From Methylosinus sp. H3A (GTDB lineage Bacteria; Pseudomonadota; Alphaproteobacteria; Rhizobiales; Beijerinckiaceae): 64,000 nt of DNA. Below, piece by piece: positions 1-8,300 of the stretch. Below the pieces are notes generated by a model. The model saw only the letters and a program-made list of their open reading frames with translations, had not been told where the DNA came from and made no database searches. Each line of letters opens with the position of its first letter. The stretch's first letter is position 1. The position numbers were made by a program, and so were the translations under genes. Location: assembly GCF_015709455.1 (NCBI RefSeq), contig NZ_JADNQW010000005.1:1426001-1490000 (forward strand). The letters run 5' to 3'.

Positions 1-271
1 CACGGGGCCGCGGATTTCCGATCGGCCTTTTGCGGGGCGAGGAGACGACGTCGCGCAGGGCCGGATGTCCGCCAGCCGTGGTTCTTGATGAAACTATCGG
101 AAGGTTCTAGTTTCGCGAGACAATGACGGCGAAGACCGGGCGCTCCTCGGTCTTGGCCCGACGGTCATTGGCTGCGCGCGCAGAGATTCCACTGCGCGGG
201 ACGAGGCCATTCGGCCCGGATAAATCTTCGAGGGCGGACGAAACGCTTTCTGCGAGGGGAGAGAAATTGTA

Positions 272-1996
272 ATGTCCGATACGTCCATCCCGTCGAGCGG
301 GAAAGGCAACCAGCATCTTTCTCCCAAATCCGATATCGAGATCTCCCAAGCGGCGGCGATGCGTCCGATCGTCGACGTCGCCCGCGAGAAGCTCGGCATC
401 CCCGCCGAACATGTGTTGCCTTACGGACATTACAAGGCGAAAATCTCCCTCGACTATCTGAACTCGCTGCAGGACCGCCCGGAGGGCAAGCTCGTCCTCG
501 TCACCGCCATCTCGCCGACGCCCGCCGGCGAAGGCAAGACGACGACGACCGTCGGCCTCGGCGACGCGCTCAACCACATCGGCAAGAAGGCCATCATGTG
601 CCTTCGCGAGCCGAGCCTCGGCCCCTGCTTCGGCGTGAAGGGCGGCGCCGCTGGTGGCGGCTATGCACAAGTCGTGCCGATGGAGGACATCAACCTCCAT
701 TTCACCGGCGACTTCCACGCCATCGGCGCGGCCAATAATCTGCTCTCCGCGCTCATCGACAATCATGTCTATTGGGGCAATTCGCTCGGCATCGATCCGC
801 GCCGCATCTCCTGGCGCCGCGCCGTGGACATGAACGACCGTTCGCTGCGCTCGATCGTCTCCTCGCTCGGCGGCGTCGCCAATGGTTTTCCGCGTGAGGA
901 CGGCTTCGACATCACCGTCGCCTCCGAGGTGATGGCGATCTTCTGCCTCGCCACCAGCCTCGAAGATCTGCAGCGCCGCCTCGGCGACATCATCGTCGCG
1001 CAGACGCGCGACAAGAAGAACATTCGCGCCTCCGAGCTGAAGGCGCAGGGCTCCATGGCCGCGCTGCTGAAGGACGCCATCGCGCCCAATCTGGTGCAGA
1101 CGCTCGAGAACAACCCGGCCTTCATCCATGGCGGGCCTTTCGCCAATATCGCCCATGGCTGCAATTCGGTCATCGCCACCAAGGCGGCGCTGAAGCTCGC
1201 CGATTATGTGGTGACGGAGGCCGGCTTCGGCGCCGATCTCGGCGCGGAGAAGTTCTTCGACATCAAATGCCGCAAGGCCGGAATCAAGCCGGACGTCACT
1301 GTCATCGTCGCGACAATTCGCGCGCTGAAGATGCATGGCGGCGTCGCCAAGGACGATCTGAAGGTCGAGAATGTCGCGGCGCTGGAGAAGGGCTTCGCCA
1401 ATTTGAAGCGCCACATCGCCAATGTGCAGAAGTTCGGCGTGCCGGTGATCGTCTCGGTCAACCGCTTCAGCACCGACACGCAGGCGGAGATCGAGCTGCT
1501 GCAGAAGCTTTCTCAGGCCGAGGGCGTCGATTGCGTGCTCGCCGATCATTGGGGCTCGGGCGGCGAGGGCGCGGCGGAGCTCGCGCATAAGGTCGTCTCG
1601 ACGATCGAGGCCAAGCCGTCGCAGTTCAAGCCGCTCTACGCCGACGATCTGCCGCTGGTCGAGAAAGTTCGCACCATCGCGCGCGAGCTCTATGGCGCGT
1701 CCGATATCGCGCTCGATCCCTCGGTCAAGACCCGCTTCGCCGAGCTGGAGAAAGAGGGCTTCGGCCATCTGCCCGTCTGCATCGCCAAGACGCAATACAG
1801 CTTCTCGACCGACGCCAACGCCAAGGGAGCGCCCTCGGGTCATGTGATCCCGGTGCGCGAGCTGAGGCTCTCGGCGGGCGCCGAATTCGTCGTCGTCATC
1901 TGCGGCGACATCATGACCATGCCGGGCCTGCCGAAGATTCCCGCCGCCAACAATATCGAGGTCGGCGCGGACGGGCGGATCGCCGGCCTGTTCTAG
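272..1996 (+). CDS. ftfL: Formate--tetrahydrofolate ligase
   Basis: A 574-residue protein that joins formate to tetrahydrofolate using ATP, giving 10-formyl-H4F. This is the entry of formate into the serine cycle in methylotrophs. The ATP-binding motif TPAGEGKTT is visible at about residues 83-91, followed by the conserved [20 protein letters not shown] stretch. The length fits the roughly 560-residue family. The ATG lies just after a GA-rich ribosome-binding region. It is first in a same-strand run of serine-cycle genes, which confirms the assimilatory role. The final codons overlap a palindromic repeat that starts at the stop codon. Confidence 0.97.
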   Translation: MSDTSIPSSGKGNQHLSPKSDIEISQAAAMRPIVDVAREKLGIPAEHVLPYGHYKAKISLDYLNSLQDRPEGKLVLVTAISPTPAGEGKTTTTVGLGDALNHIGKKAIMCLREPSLGPCFGVKGGAAGGGYAQVVPMEDINLHFTGDFHAIGAANNLLSALIDNHVYWGNSLGIDPRRISWRRAVDMNDRSLRSIVSSLGGVANGFPREDGFDITVASEVMAIFCLATSLEDLQRRLGDIIVAQTRDKKNIRASELKAQGSMAALLKDAIAPNLVQTLENNPAFIHGGPFANIAHGCNSVIATKAALKLADYVVTEAGFGADLGAEKFFDIKCRKAGIKPDVTVIVATIRALKMHGGVAKDDLKVENVAALEKGFANLKRHIANVQKFGVPVIVSVNRFSTDTQAEIELLQKLSQAEGVDCVLADHWGSGGEGAAELAHKVVSTIEAKPSQFKPLYADDLPLVEKVRTIARELYGASDIALDPSVKTRFAELEKEGFGHLPVCIAKTQYSFSTDANAKGAPSGHVIPVRELRLSAGAEFVVVICGDIMTMPGLPKIPAANNIEVGADGRIAGLF

Positions 1997-2046
1997 AGCG
2001 CTCTCCGCTCGAACGGGATCGTTCGAGCGATCAGAGCTCGCTCTGA
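1995..2046. repeat. Palindromic repeat, family A copy 1
   Basis: A 52-base element with a perfect 10-base inverted repeat (CGCTCGAACG / CGTTCGAGCG). It is nearly identical to the element at 58885-58934. It begins inside the ftfL stop codon and may act as the 3' end of that message. Confidence 0.7.
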
Positions 2047-2144
2047 ACGCGGCCGCCGCGGGAAGAAGCAACGGGCGCCGGGCCTCGTTCCCCGCGTCCG
2101 GCGAAAACAAACTCGAACCGATGAGCTCGAAGGGAGCCCAAGAC

Positions 2145-3338
2145 ATGTCGAATTCCAGAATTCCGGGCCGCAATTTTCTGTTCGTCCCCGGCCCGACCAA
2201 TATTCCGGACCGTATCCTGCGCGCGATGAACGTCGTCTCCGAGGATCACCGTTCTCCGAAATTCCCCGAGCTGACGCTGCCGCTGTTCACCCAGCTCAAG
2301 AAGGTGTTCAAGACCGAGACCGGCCAGGCCTTCATCTTCCCGGCCTCCGGCACCGGCGGCTGGGAAGCGGCGATCACCAACACTCTGTCGCCCGGCGACA
2401 AGGTCATCGCGCAGCGTTTCGGCCAGTTCACCCATCTGTGGATCGACCTCGCCAAGCGCATCGGCCTCGATGTGATCGAGCAGGACGAGGAGTGGGGCGT
2501 CGGCAACAATCCCGACCGCATCGAAGAGACGCTGAAGGCCGACAAGAATCACGAGATCAAGGCCGTCTTCGCCACGCATAACGAGACGGCGACGGGCGTC
2601 ACCTCGGACATCGGCGCGGTGCGCAAGGCGATCGACAACGCCAAGCATCCGGCGCTGCTGTTCGTCGACGGCGTGAGCTCGGTCGGCTCGCTGGACTTCA
2701 AGCAGGACGAGTGGGGCGTCGACGTCGCCGTGTCCGGTTCGCAGAAGGGCTTCATGCTGCCGGCCGGCCTCGCGCTCCTCAGCGTCAGCCAGAAGGCGCT
2801 GAAGGCCGGCGAGACCGCCAAGCTGCATCGCGCTTACTTCGACTTCCAGGATCATGTGAAGGCGAACGCCACCGGCTACTTCCCCTACACGCCGGCGCTG
2901 CCGCTGCTCTACGGCCTGCGCGAGTCGCTCAATGTGCTGTTCGAGGAAGGCCTCGATCAGGTCTATGCGCGTCATCACCATCTCGCCGAGGGCGTGCGCG
3001 CCGCGGTCGCGGCCTGGGGCCTCAAGCCCTGCGCCAAGGAGGCCAAGTGGAACTCCGACACTGTGACCGCCATCGTGGTGCCGGAAGGCTTCGACGCCGC
3101 CAAGGTCATCGAGATCGCCTATAAGCGCTACAATCTCGCGCTCGGCGCCGGCCTCAACAAGGTCGCGGGCAAGGTGTTCCGCATCGGCCATCTCGGCGAC
3201 CTCAACGAGCTGATGCTGCTCGGCGCCATCGCGGGCGCGGAAATGGCGATGCTCGACGTCGGCATTCCGGTCACGGCCGGCAGCGGCGTCGCGGCGGCCC
3301 AGGCCGTCTATCGCGCCAATCCGATTCTGCAGGCCTGA
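2145..3338 (+). CDS. sgaA: Serine--glyoxylate aminotransferase
   Basis: A PLP enzyme that moves the amino group of serine to glyoxylate, giving hydroxypyruvate and glycine in the serine cycle. From ATG 2145 it is 397 residues. An in-frame ATG exists at 2121, but an AGGGAG ribosome-binding site at 2131-2136 sits 8 bases before 2145, so the shorter start is chosen. The N-terminus reads SNSRIPGRNFLFVPGPTNIP, typical of the family. The expected PLP lysine is K201 in the SGSQKGFMLP motif. It is followed by hprA, the next pathway step, with about 100 bases between them that hold a strong hairpin. Confidence 0.96.
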   Translation: MSNSRIPGRNFLFVPGPTNIPDRILRAMNVVSEDHRSPKFPELTLPLFTQLKKVFKTETGQAFIFPASGTGGWEAAITNTLSPGDKVIAQRFGQFTHLWIDLAKRIGLDVIEQDEEWGVGNNPDRIEETLKADKNHEIKAVFATHNETATGVTSDIGAVRKAIDNAKHPALLFVDGVSSVGSLDFKQDEWGVDVAVSGSQKGFMLPAGLALLSVSQKALKAGETAKLHRAYFDFQDHVKANATGYFPYTPALPLLYGLRESLNVLFEEGLDQVYARHHHLAEGVRAAVAAWGLKPCAKEAKWNSDTVTAIVVPEGFDAAKVIEIAYKRYNLALGAGLNKVAGKVFRIGHLGDLNELMLLGAIAGAEMAMLDVGIPVTAGSGVAAAQAVYRANPILQA

Positions 3339-3344
3339 AAAATC

Positions 3345-3374
3345 GCGGCCTCGCCCTGCGACGGGCGAGGCCGC
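3345..3374 (+). terminator. GC-rich hairpin after sgaA
   Basis: A perfect 12-base stem (GCGGCCTCGCCC / GGGCGAGGCCGC) with a 6-base loop, 7 bases past the sgaA stop. There is no clear T-run, so it may be an mRNA-stability or processing structure rather than a true terminator. Confidence 0.45.
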
Positions 3375-3438
3375 CCACCCGGTTTTCGAACTATCCGCGC
3401 AAGCCGAAATTGGCGGCGACTTTGGGGGAAACACAAGC

Positions 3439-4380
3439 ATGTCGCACAAAATCGTCTTTCTCGATCGCGAGACGCTCGACGCCAATTTGCGCAAGCCGAA
3501 TTTCCCGCACGATTATACGGAATACGCCCAGAGCTCCCCGGCCGATGTAGTCGAGCGTCTGAAGGGCGCGACCATCGCCATCACCAATAAGGTGCCGCTG
3601 CGCGAGGAGACGCTGAAGCAGCTTCCCGATCTCAAGCTGATCGCCGTCGCCGCCACGGGCACAGACGTGATCGACAAGGCCTATACGACGGCCAATGGAA
3701 TCACCGTCTCCAACATCCGCAATTACGCCTTCAACACGCTTCCCGAGCATGTGATCGCGCTGATCTTCGCGCTGCGCCGCAATCTCGTGAACTATGTGGA
3801 TTCCGTGCGCCGCGGCCGTTGGCAGGAGTCGAACCAGTTCTGCTATTTCGACTATCCGATCTATGACATCGCCGGCTCGACGCTCGGCATCATCGGCTAT
3901 GGCGCGCTCGGCAAGTCGATCGCGACGCGCGCCGAGGCGCTGGGCATGAAGCTGCTCATCAATGATGTGGTCCCCGGTCCCGGCATCGTCGACATTCCGA
4001 CCATTCTGCGTGAGGCCGATGTCGTCACGCTCAATCTGCCGCTGACGCCGCAGACGAAGAATCTCATCGGCGCCAAAGAGCTCGCCTCGATGAAGAAGAC
4101 GTCGATCATCATCAACACCGCGCGCGGCGGCATCGTCGACGAGCAGGCGCTCGCGGACGCGCTGCGCAATGGCGTCATCGCCGGCGCGGGCTTCGACGTG
4201 CTGACCGTCGAGCCGCCCAAGCAGGGCAATATTCTGCTCGATCCGACGATTCCCAATCTCATCGTGACGCCGCATGTCGCTTGGGCCTCCAAAGAGGCGA
4301 TGCAGGTGCTGGCCGATCAGCTCGTGGACAATATCGACGCTTTCGTCGCCGGCGCGCCGCGCAATCTCGTGACGGCGTAA
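3439..4380 (+). CDS. hprA: NADH-dependent hydroxypyruvate reductase
   Basis: A D-isomer 2-hydroxyacid dehydrogenase of 313 residues that reduces hydroxypyruvate to D-glycerate in the serine cycle. The nucleotide-binding motif GYGALG is at about residues 153-158. The family's catalytic residues are in place: R229 (NTARGG), E258 (LTVEPP) and H279 (TPHVAW). The length is close to that of the characterised methylotroph enzyme. The ATG follows a GGGGGAAACACAAGC stretch. It lies between sgaA and mtdA in the canonical order. Confidence 0.96.
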   Translation: MSHKIVFLDRETLDANLRKPNFPHDYTEYAQSSPADVVERLKGATIAITNKVPLREETLKQLPDLKLIAVAATGTDVIDKAYTTANGITVSNIRNYAFNTLPEHVIALIFALRRNLVNYVDSVRRGRWQESNQFCYFDYPIYDIAGSTLGIIGYGALGKSIATRAEALGMKLLINDVVPGPGIVDIPTILREADVVTLNLPLTPQTKNLIGAKELASMKKTSIIINTARGGIVDEQALADALRNGVIAGAGFDVLTVEPPKQGNILLDPTIPNLIVTPHVAWASKEAMQVLADQLVDNIDAFVAGAPRNLVTA

Positions 4381-4415
4381 GCGCAGTTGCAGAACGTCTC
4401 GGCGCCCGACCCACG

Positions 4416-4446
4416 CGTCATGGCCGGGACGAGCCCGGCAATGACG
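4416..4446. repeat. Inverted repeat between hprA and mtdA
   Basis: A 31-base near-perfect hairpin (CGTCATGGCCGGG ... CCCGGCAATGACG), of a kind widely scattered in alphaproteobacterial genomes. It sits in the 89-base gap ahead of mtdA and could separate or stabilise the two messages. Confidence 0.65.
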
Positions 4447-4469
4447 GCCAGCCTTTCGCAGGATCTGCT

Positions 4470-5330
4470 ATGACTCAGAAGCTTCTGTTCCTTCTCGACA
4501 CCGACGCCGTTCCGAGCGTGTTCGACACTGTGGTCGCCTATGACGGCGGCGCGGATCACGTCATCGGCTACGCCAATGTAACGCCGGAAAATGTCGGCGC
4601 GCTCGTCGACGGCGCCATCTATACGCGCGGCCCGAAGGAGAAGCAGTTCACGGCGCTGTTCGTCGGCGGCGGCAATATGGTCGCAGGCGAGGCGCTGTTC
4701 AAAGCGGTGCGCAAGCGATTCTTCAGCAATTTCCGCGTCTCCGTGATGCTCGACTCCAATGGCTCCAACACCACCGCCGCCGCGGGCGTGGCGCTGCTCG
4801 CCAAGGCCAAGCCACTCGCCGGCAAGAAGGCCGTCGTGCTCGCCGGCACCGGCCCCGTCGGACTGCGCGCCGCCGCCTTCCTGCATTCGGAGGGCGCCGA
4901 AGTCGCCATCACCTCGCGCGTGAAGGCGCGGGCCGACGCCGCGGCAGCCGCGCTTCAGGAGCGCTTCGGCTTCACGCCGACGGCGATCGAAGCCTTCGAC
5001 AATGATGCGCGCGCTTCCGCCGTCAAAGGCTCGCATATCGTCTTTGCGGCCGGCGCGATCGGCGTGCCGCTGCTCGACGAGAAGGATTGGCAGAATGATC
5101 CGACGATCGAGCTCATCGCCGATGTGAATGCGCAGCCGCCGCTCGGCGTCGGCGGCGTCGAGGCGATCGACAAGGCCAAGGAGCGTCACGGCAAGATCGT
5201 CATCGGCGCGCTCGGCGTCGGCGGCTTGAAGCTGAAGCTGCATCGCGCCTGCATCGCGCAGCTGTTCGAGAGCGCCGACAAAGTGCTCGACGCCGAGGAA
5301 ATCTACGCGCAGGCCAAGGCGAACGCCTGA
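4470..5330 (+). CDS. mtdA: NADP-dependent methylene-H4F/H4MPT dehydrogenase
   Basis: A 286-residue protein that interconverts methylene- and methenyl-tetrahydrofolate with NADP(H), linking formate assimilation to the serine cycle. The N-terminus (TQKLLFLLDTDAVPSVFD) and the dinucleotide-binding stretch VLAGTGPVGLRAA near residues 124-136 match MtdA of methylotrophs. The frame is open further upstream, but the ATG at 4470 has an AGGA ribosome-binding site and gives the family length, so the extension is rejected. fchA follows 21 bases after its stop, so the two are probably co-transcribed. Confidence 0.96.
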   Translation: MTQKLLFLLDTDAVPSVFDTVVAYDGGADHVIGYANVTPENVGALVDGAIYTRGPKEKQFTALFVGGGNMVAGEALFKAVRKRFFSNFRVSVMLDSNGSNTTAAAGVALLAKAKPLAGKKAVVLAGTGPVGLRAAAFLHSEGAEVAITSRVKARADAAAAALQERFGFTPTAIEAFDNDARASAVKGSHIVFAAGAIGVPLLDEKDWQNDPTIELIADVNAQPPLGVGGVEAIDKAKERHGKIVIGALGVGGLKLKLHRACIAQLFESADKVLDAEEIYAQAKANA

Positions 5331-5351
5331 TTTTTTTAAGGGATCGACGAG

Positions 5352-5981
5352 ATGACCAAGAACGAGACGATCGGCAAATTTCTCGACGATCTCGCCAGCG
5401 AGCGCCCGACGCCTGGCGGCGGCGGCGCGGCGGCGGTGTCGGGCGCGATCGGCGCGGCGCTGGTGTCGATGGTCGCCAATCTGACCATAGGCAAGAAAAA
5501 TTACGAAGCCGTCGAGGACGATCTGAAAGCCGCCCGCGCCGAGGCCGAGCGCCTGCGCGCCGAGCTGACCGCGGCGATCGAGGAAGACGTCGTCGCCTTC
5601 AATAGCGTGATGGGCGCTTATGGCCTGCCGCGCGCCACCGACGAAGAGAAGGCCGCGCGCAGCGCCGCGATCCAGGCTGCGCTGAAGGATGCGACGCTCG
5701 CGCCCTTGCGCGCGGTGAAGGCCTGCTTCGAGGTGATCGGTCTCTCGGAGATCGCCGCCGACAAGGGCAATCTCAACGTCATCAGCGACGCCGGCGTCGC
5801 CGTTCTCGCGGCCAATGCCGGATTGCGGAGCGCCGCGCTCAACGTCTACATCAACGCCAAGGCGATCAAGGATCGCGAATTCGCCGAGACGCAGATCGCC
5901 GAGGTGGAGGCTCTGCTCGCGGCGGCGGCCGAGAAGACCGAGGTCGTCTACACGACCGTGCGAAACAAAATCGGCTCGTGA
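5352..5981 (+). CDS. fchA: Methenyl-tetrahydrofolate cyclohydrolase
   Basis: A 209-residue protein of the FchA/FTCD cyclodeaminase-like family, which hydrates methenyl-H4F to 10-formyl-H4F. It bridges FtfL and MtdA. The N-terminal signature ([20 protein letters not shown]) is characteristic of the family. The ATG at 5352 follows an AAGGGATCGACGAG ribosome-binding region. It sits immediately downstream of mtdA and about 50 bases upstream of mtkA, as in other serine-cycle clusters. Confidence 0.95.
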   Translation: MTKNETIGKFLDDLASERPTPGGGGAAAVSGAIGAALVSMVANLTIGKKNYEAVEDDLKAARAEAERLRAELTAAIEEDVVAFNSVMGAYGLPRATDEEKAARSAAIQAALKDATLAPLRAVKACFEVIGLSEIAADKGNLNVISDAGVAVLAANAGLRSAALNVYINAKAIKDREFAETQIAEVEALLAAAAEKTEVVYTTVRNKIGS

Positions 5982-6030
5982 CGATTTCGCCGCTCGCGCG
6001 GCGACAATAACGGAAAGCGGGAGAGGGAAC

Positions 6031-7200
6031 ATGGACGTCCATGAGTATCAAGCCAAGGAATTATTGGCGAGCTGCGGCGTCGCCGTGCCCCCCGGCACTG
6101 TCGCCTTCAGCCCCGACCAGGCCGTTTACGCCGCCACCGAGCTCGGCGGCTCGCATTGGGTGGTGAAGGCGCAAATTCACGCCGGCGCGCGCGGCAAGGC
6201 GGGCGGCATCAAGCTGTGCCGCACCTATCACGAGGTTCAGCAGGCCGCGCGCGAATTGCTCGGCAAGCGTCTCGTCACCAAGCAGACCGGGCCGGAAGGC
6301 AAGCCGGTGCAGCGCGTCTATGTCGAGCTCGCCGACCCTTACGAGCGCGAATTGTATCTCGGCTTCGTTCTCGACCGTAAGCTCGAGCGCGTGCGCGTCA
6401 TCGCCTCCAAGCATGGCGGAATGGAGATCGAGGAGATCGCCAAGACCGATCCCGACGCCATTCTCCAGGTTATCGTCGAGCCGGCCGTCGGCCTGCTGCC
6501 CTTCCAGGCGCGCGAGTTGGCCTTTCAGCTCGGCCTGAACCTGAAGCAGGTTTCTCGCGCGGTGCAGTCGATCCTCGGCGCCTATCGCGCCTTCCGCGAC
6601 AATGACGCGACCATGCTGGAGATCAATCCGCTGGTCGTCACCAAGGACGACAAGGTGCTCGCGCTCGACGCGAAAATGTCCTTCGACGACAATGCGCTGT
6701 TCCGTCGCCGCAACATCGTCGACATGAACGATCCGTCGCAGTCCGATCCGCGCGAGGCGCAGGCGCTCGAGCATGCGCTGAACTACATCGGCCTCGATGG
6801 CGAGATCGGCTGCATCGTCAATGGCGCCGGCCTCGCGATGGCGACGATGGACATGATCAAGCACGCCGGCGGCAATCCGGCGAACTTCCTCGATGTCGGC
6901 GGCGGCGCCTCGGCCGAGCGCGTCGCGACGGCCTTCCGTCTCGTGCTTTCCGACGCCAATGTGAAGGTGGTGCTGGTCAATATCTTCGCCGGCATCAATC
7001 GCTGTGATTGGGTCGCGCAGGGCGTCATCGACGCGGTCAAGGCGACGAATATCACCGCGCCGCTGGTCGTGCGTCTCGCCGGCACCAATGTCGAGGCCGG
7101 CCGCAAGCTGCTCGATGAAAGCGGCATCAATGTCATCACCGCCGATTCGCTGGCCGACGCCGCCCAAAAGGCCGTCGCCGCTTGGCGCTCCGTGAAGTGA
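6031..7200 (+). CDS. mtkA: Malate--CoA ligase (malate thiokinase) beta subunit
   Basis: A 389-residue ATP-grasp subunit related to succinyl-CoA synthetase beta (SucC). With MtkB it converts malate, CoA and ATP to malyl-CoA, the step before C4 cleavage. The N-terminus [16 protein letters not shown] and the loop [11 protein letters not shown] are ATP-grasp hallmarks. FLDVGGGAS and [11 protein letters not shown] are conserved C-terminal stretches. The start at 6031 follows a GGGAGAGGGAAC ribosome-binding region; longer in-frame starts run back into fchA and are rejected. Sequence alone does not separate malate from succinate activation, but the neighbours ppc and mclA do. Confidence 0.95.
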   Translation: MDVHEYQAKELLASCGVAVPPGTVAFSPDQAVYAATELGGSHWVVKAQIHAGARGKAGGIKLCRTYHEVQQAARELLGKRLVTKQTGPEGKPVQRVYVELADPYERELYLGFVLDRKLERVRVIASKHGGMEIEEIAKTDPDAILQVIVEPAVGLLPFQARELAFQLGLNLKQVSRAVQSILGAYRAFRDNDATMLEINPLVVTKDDKVLALDAKMSFDDNALFRRRNIVDMNDPSQSDPREAQALEHALNYIGLDGEIGCIVNGAGLAMATMDMIKHAGGNPANFLDVGGGASAERVATAFRLVLSDANVKVVLVNIFAGINRCDWVAQGVIDAVKATNITAPLVVRLAGTNVEAGRKLLDESGINVITADSLADAAQKAVAAWRSVK

Positions 7201-7222
7201 GCGGCAAGGCCGGGAGGAAACA

Positions 7223-8110
7223 ATGAGCATTCTGATCGACGAAAAAACGCCCATCCTCGTCCAGGGCATCACCGGCGACAAGGGCAGCTTCCACGCCAAG
7301 GAGATGATCGACTACGGCACGAATGTCGTCGCCGGCGTCACTCCCGGTAAGGGCGGCAAGACCGTTCATGGCGTGCCGATCTTCGACACGGTGCGCGAGG
7401 CAGTGAAGCAGACCGGCGCGACGACCAGCATCACCTTTGTGGCGCCGCCCTTCGCGGCGGACGCGATCATGGAGGCGGCGGACGCCGGCATTCGCCTCAT
7501 CTGCTCCATCACCGACGGCATTCCGGCGCAGGACATGATGCGCGTGAAGCGCTATTTCCTGCGCTATCCGCGCGAGAAGCGGCCTACCATGGTGGGTCCG
7601 AATTGCGCCGGCATCATCAGCCCCGGCAAGGCCATGCTCGGCATCATGCCCGGCCATATCTACAAGCAGGGCAATGTCGGCCTCATCTCGCGCTCGGGCA
7701 CGCTCGGCTATGAGGCGGCCTCGCAGCTGAAAGAGCTCGGGCTCGGCATCTCGACCTCGGTCGGCATCGGCGGCGACCCGATCAACGGCTCGTCCTTCCT
7801 CGATCATCTCGTGTTGTTCGATCAGGATCCGGAGACGGAAGCCGTGCTGATCATCGGCGAGATCGGCGGTCCGCAGGAGGCGGAGGCCGCGGCTTGGATC
7901 AAGGAGAATTTCTCCAAGCCGGTGGTCGGCTTCGTCGCCGGCCTCACGGCGCCCAAGGGTCGCCGCATGGGCCATGCCGGCGCGATCATCTCGGCGACCG
8001 GCGACAGCGCCGCGGAGAAGACCGAGATCATGAAGTCCTATGGCCTCACCGTCGCGCCGAGCCCGGCGGAGTTCGGCTCGGCCGTCGCCTCCGTGCTGAA
8101 GCGCGCGTGA
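7223..8110 (+). CDS. mtkB: Malate--CoA ligase alpha subunit
   Basis: The 295-residue CoA-binding and phosphohistidine subunit of malate thiokinase, related to SucD. The CoA-binding region begins with [19 protein letters not shown]. The expected phosphorylated histidine is H251 in [11 protein letters not shown]. The start follows a good GGGAGGAAACA ribosome-binding site, 22 bases after mtkA, consistent with one operon and translational coupling. Confidence 0.95.
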   Translation: MSILIDEKTPILVQGITGDKGSFHAKEMIDYGTNVVAGVTPGKGGKTVHGVPIFDTVREAVKQTGATTSITFVAPPFAADAIMEAADAGIRLICSITDGIPAQDMMRVKRYFLRYPREKRPTMVGPNCAGIISPGKAMLGIMPGHIYKQGNVGLISRSGTLGYEAASQLKELGLGISTSVGIGGDPINGSSFLDHLVLFDQDPETEAVLIIGEIGGPQEAEAAAWIKENFSKPVVGFVAGLTAPKGRRMGHAGAIISATGDSAAEKTEIMKSYGLTVAPSPAEFGSAVASVLKRA

Positions 8111-8121
8111 CGAATGAACAA

Positions 8122-8266
8122 CCTCTCCTCGCATGCGGGGAGAGGTCGAGCGAAGCGAGGGTGAAGGGCTCGGGGCGTCCGGGTCGGCGCCGAAGCGATC
8201 GGCGCATTCGTCTCGTCATCGAAATTCGGGACAATTCCCCGGCCTCTCCCCGCGAGCGGGGAGAGG
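8122..8266. repeat. Two CCTCTCCCCGC-type palindromes before ppc
   Basis: Two hairpin units lie in the 190-base gap between mtkB and ppc: 8122-8145 (CCTCTCCTCGC / GCGGGGAGAGG) and 8243-8266 (CCTCTCCCCGC / GCGGGGAGAGG). They belong to the same broad family as the repeats near 12.1, 18.3, 36.0, 59.7 and 62.0 kb. No gene is seen between them. Confidence 0.75.
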
Positions 8267-8300
8267 AGACCACCCGCCTCACGAGAGCCAGGAATACTGC

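Noticed and set aside
107..2200. Long minus-strand open frame opposite ftfL
   Set aside because: It mirrors ftfL with high Arg/Asp/Gly content and no domain, which is typical antisense shadow in GC-rich DNA.
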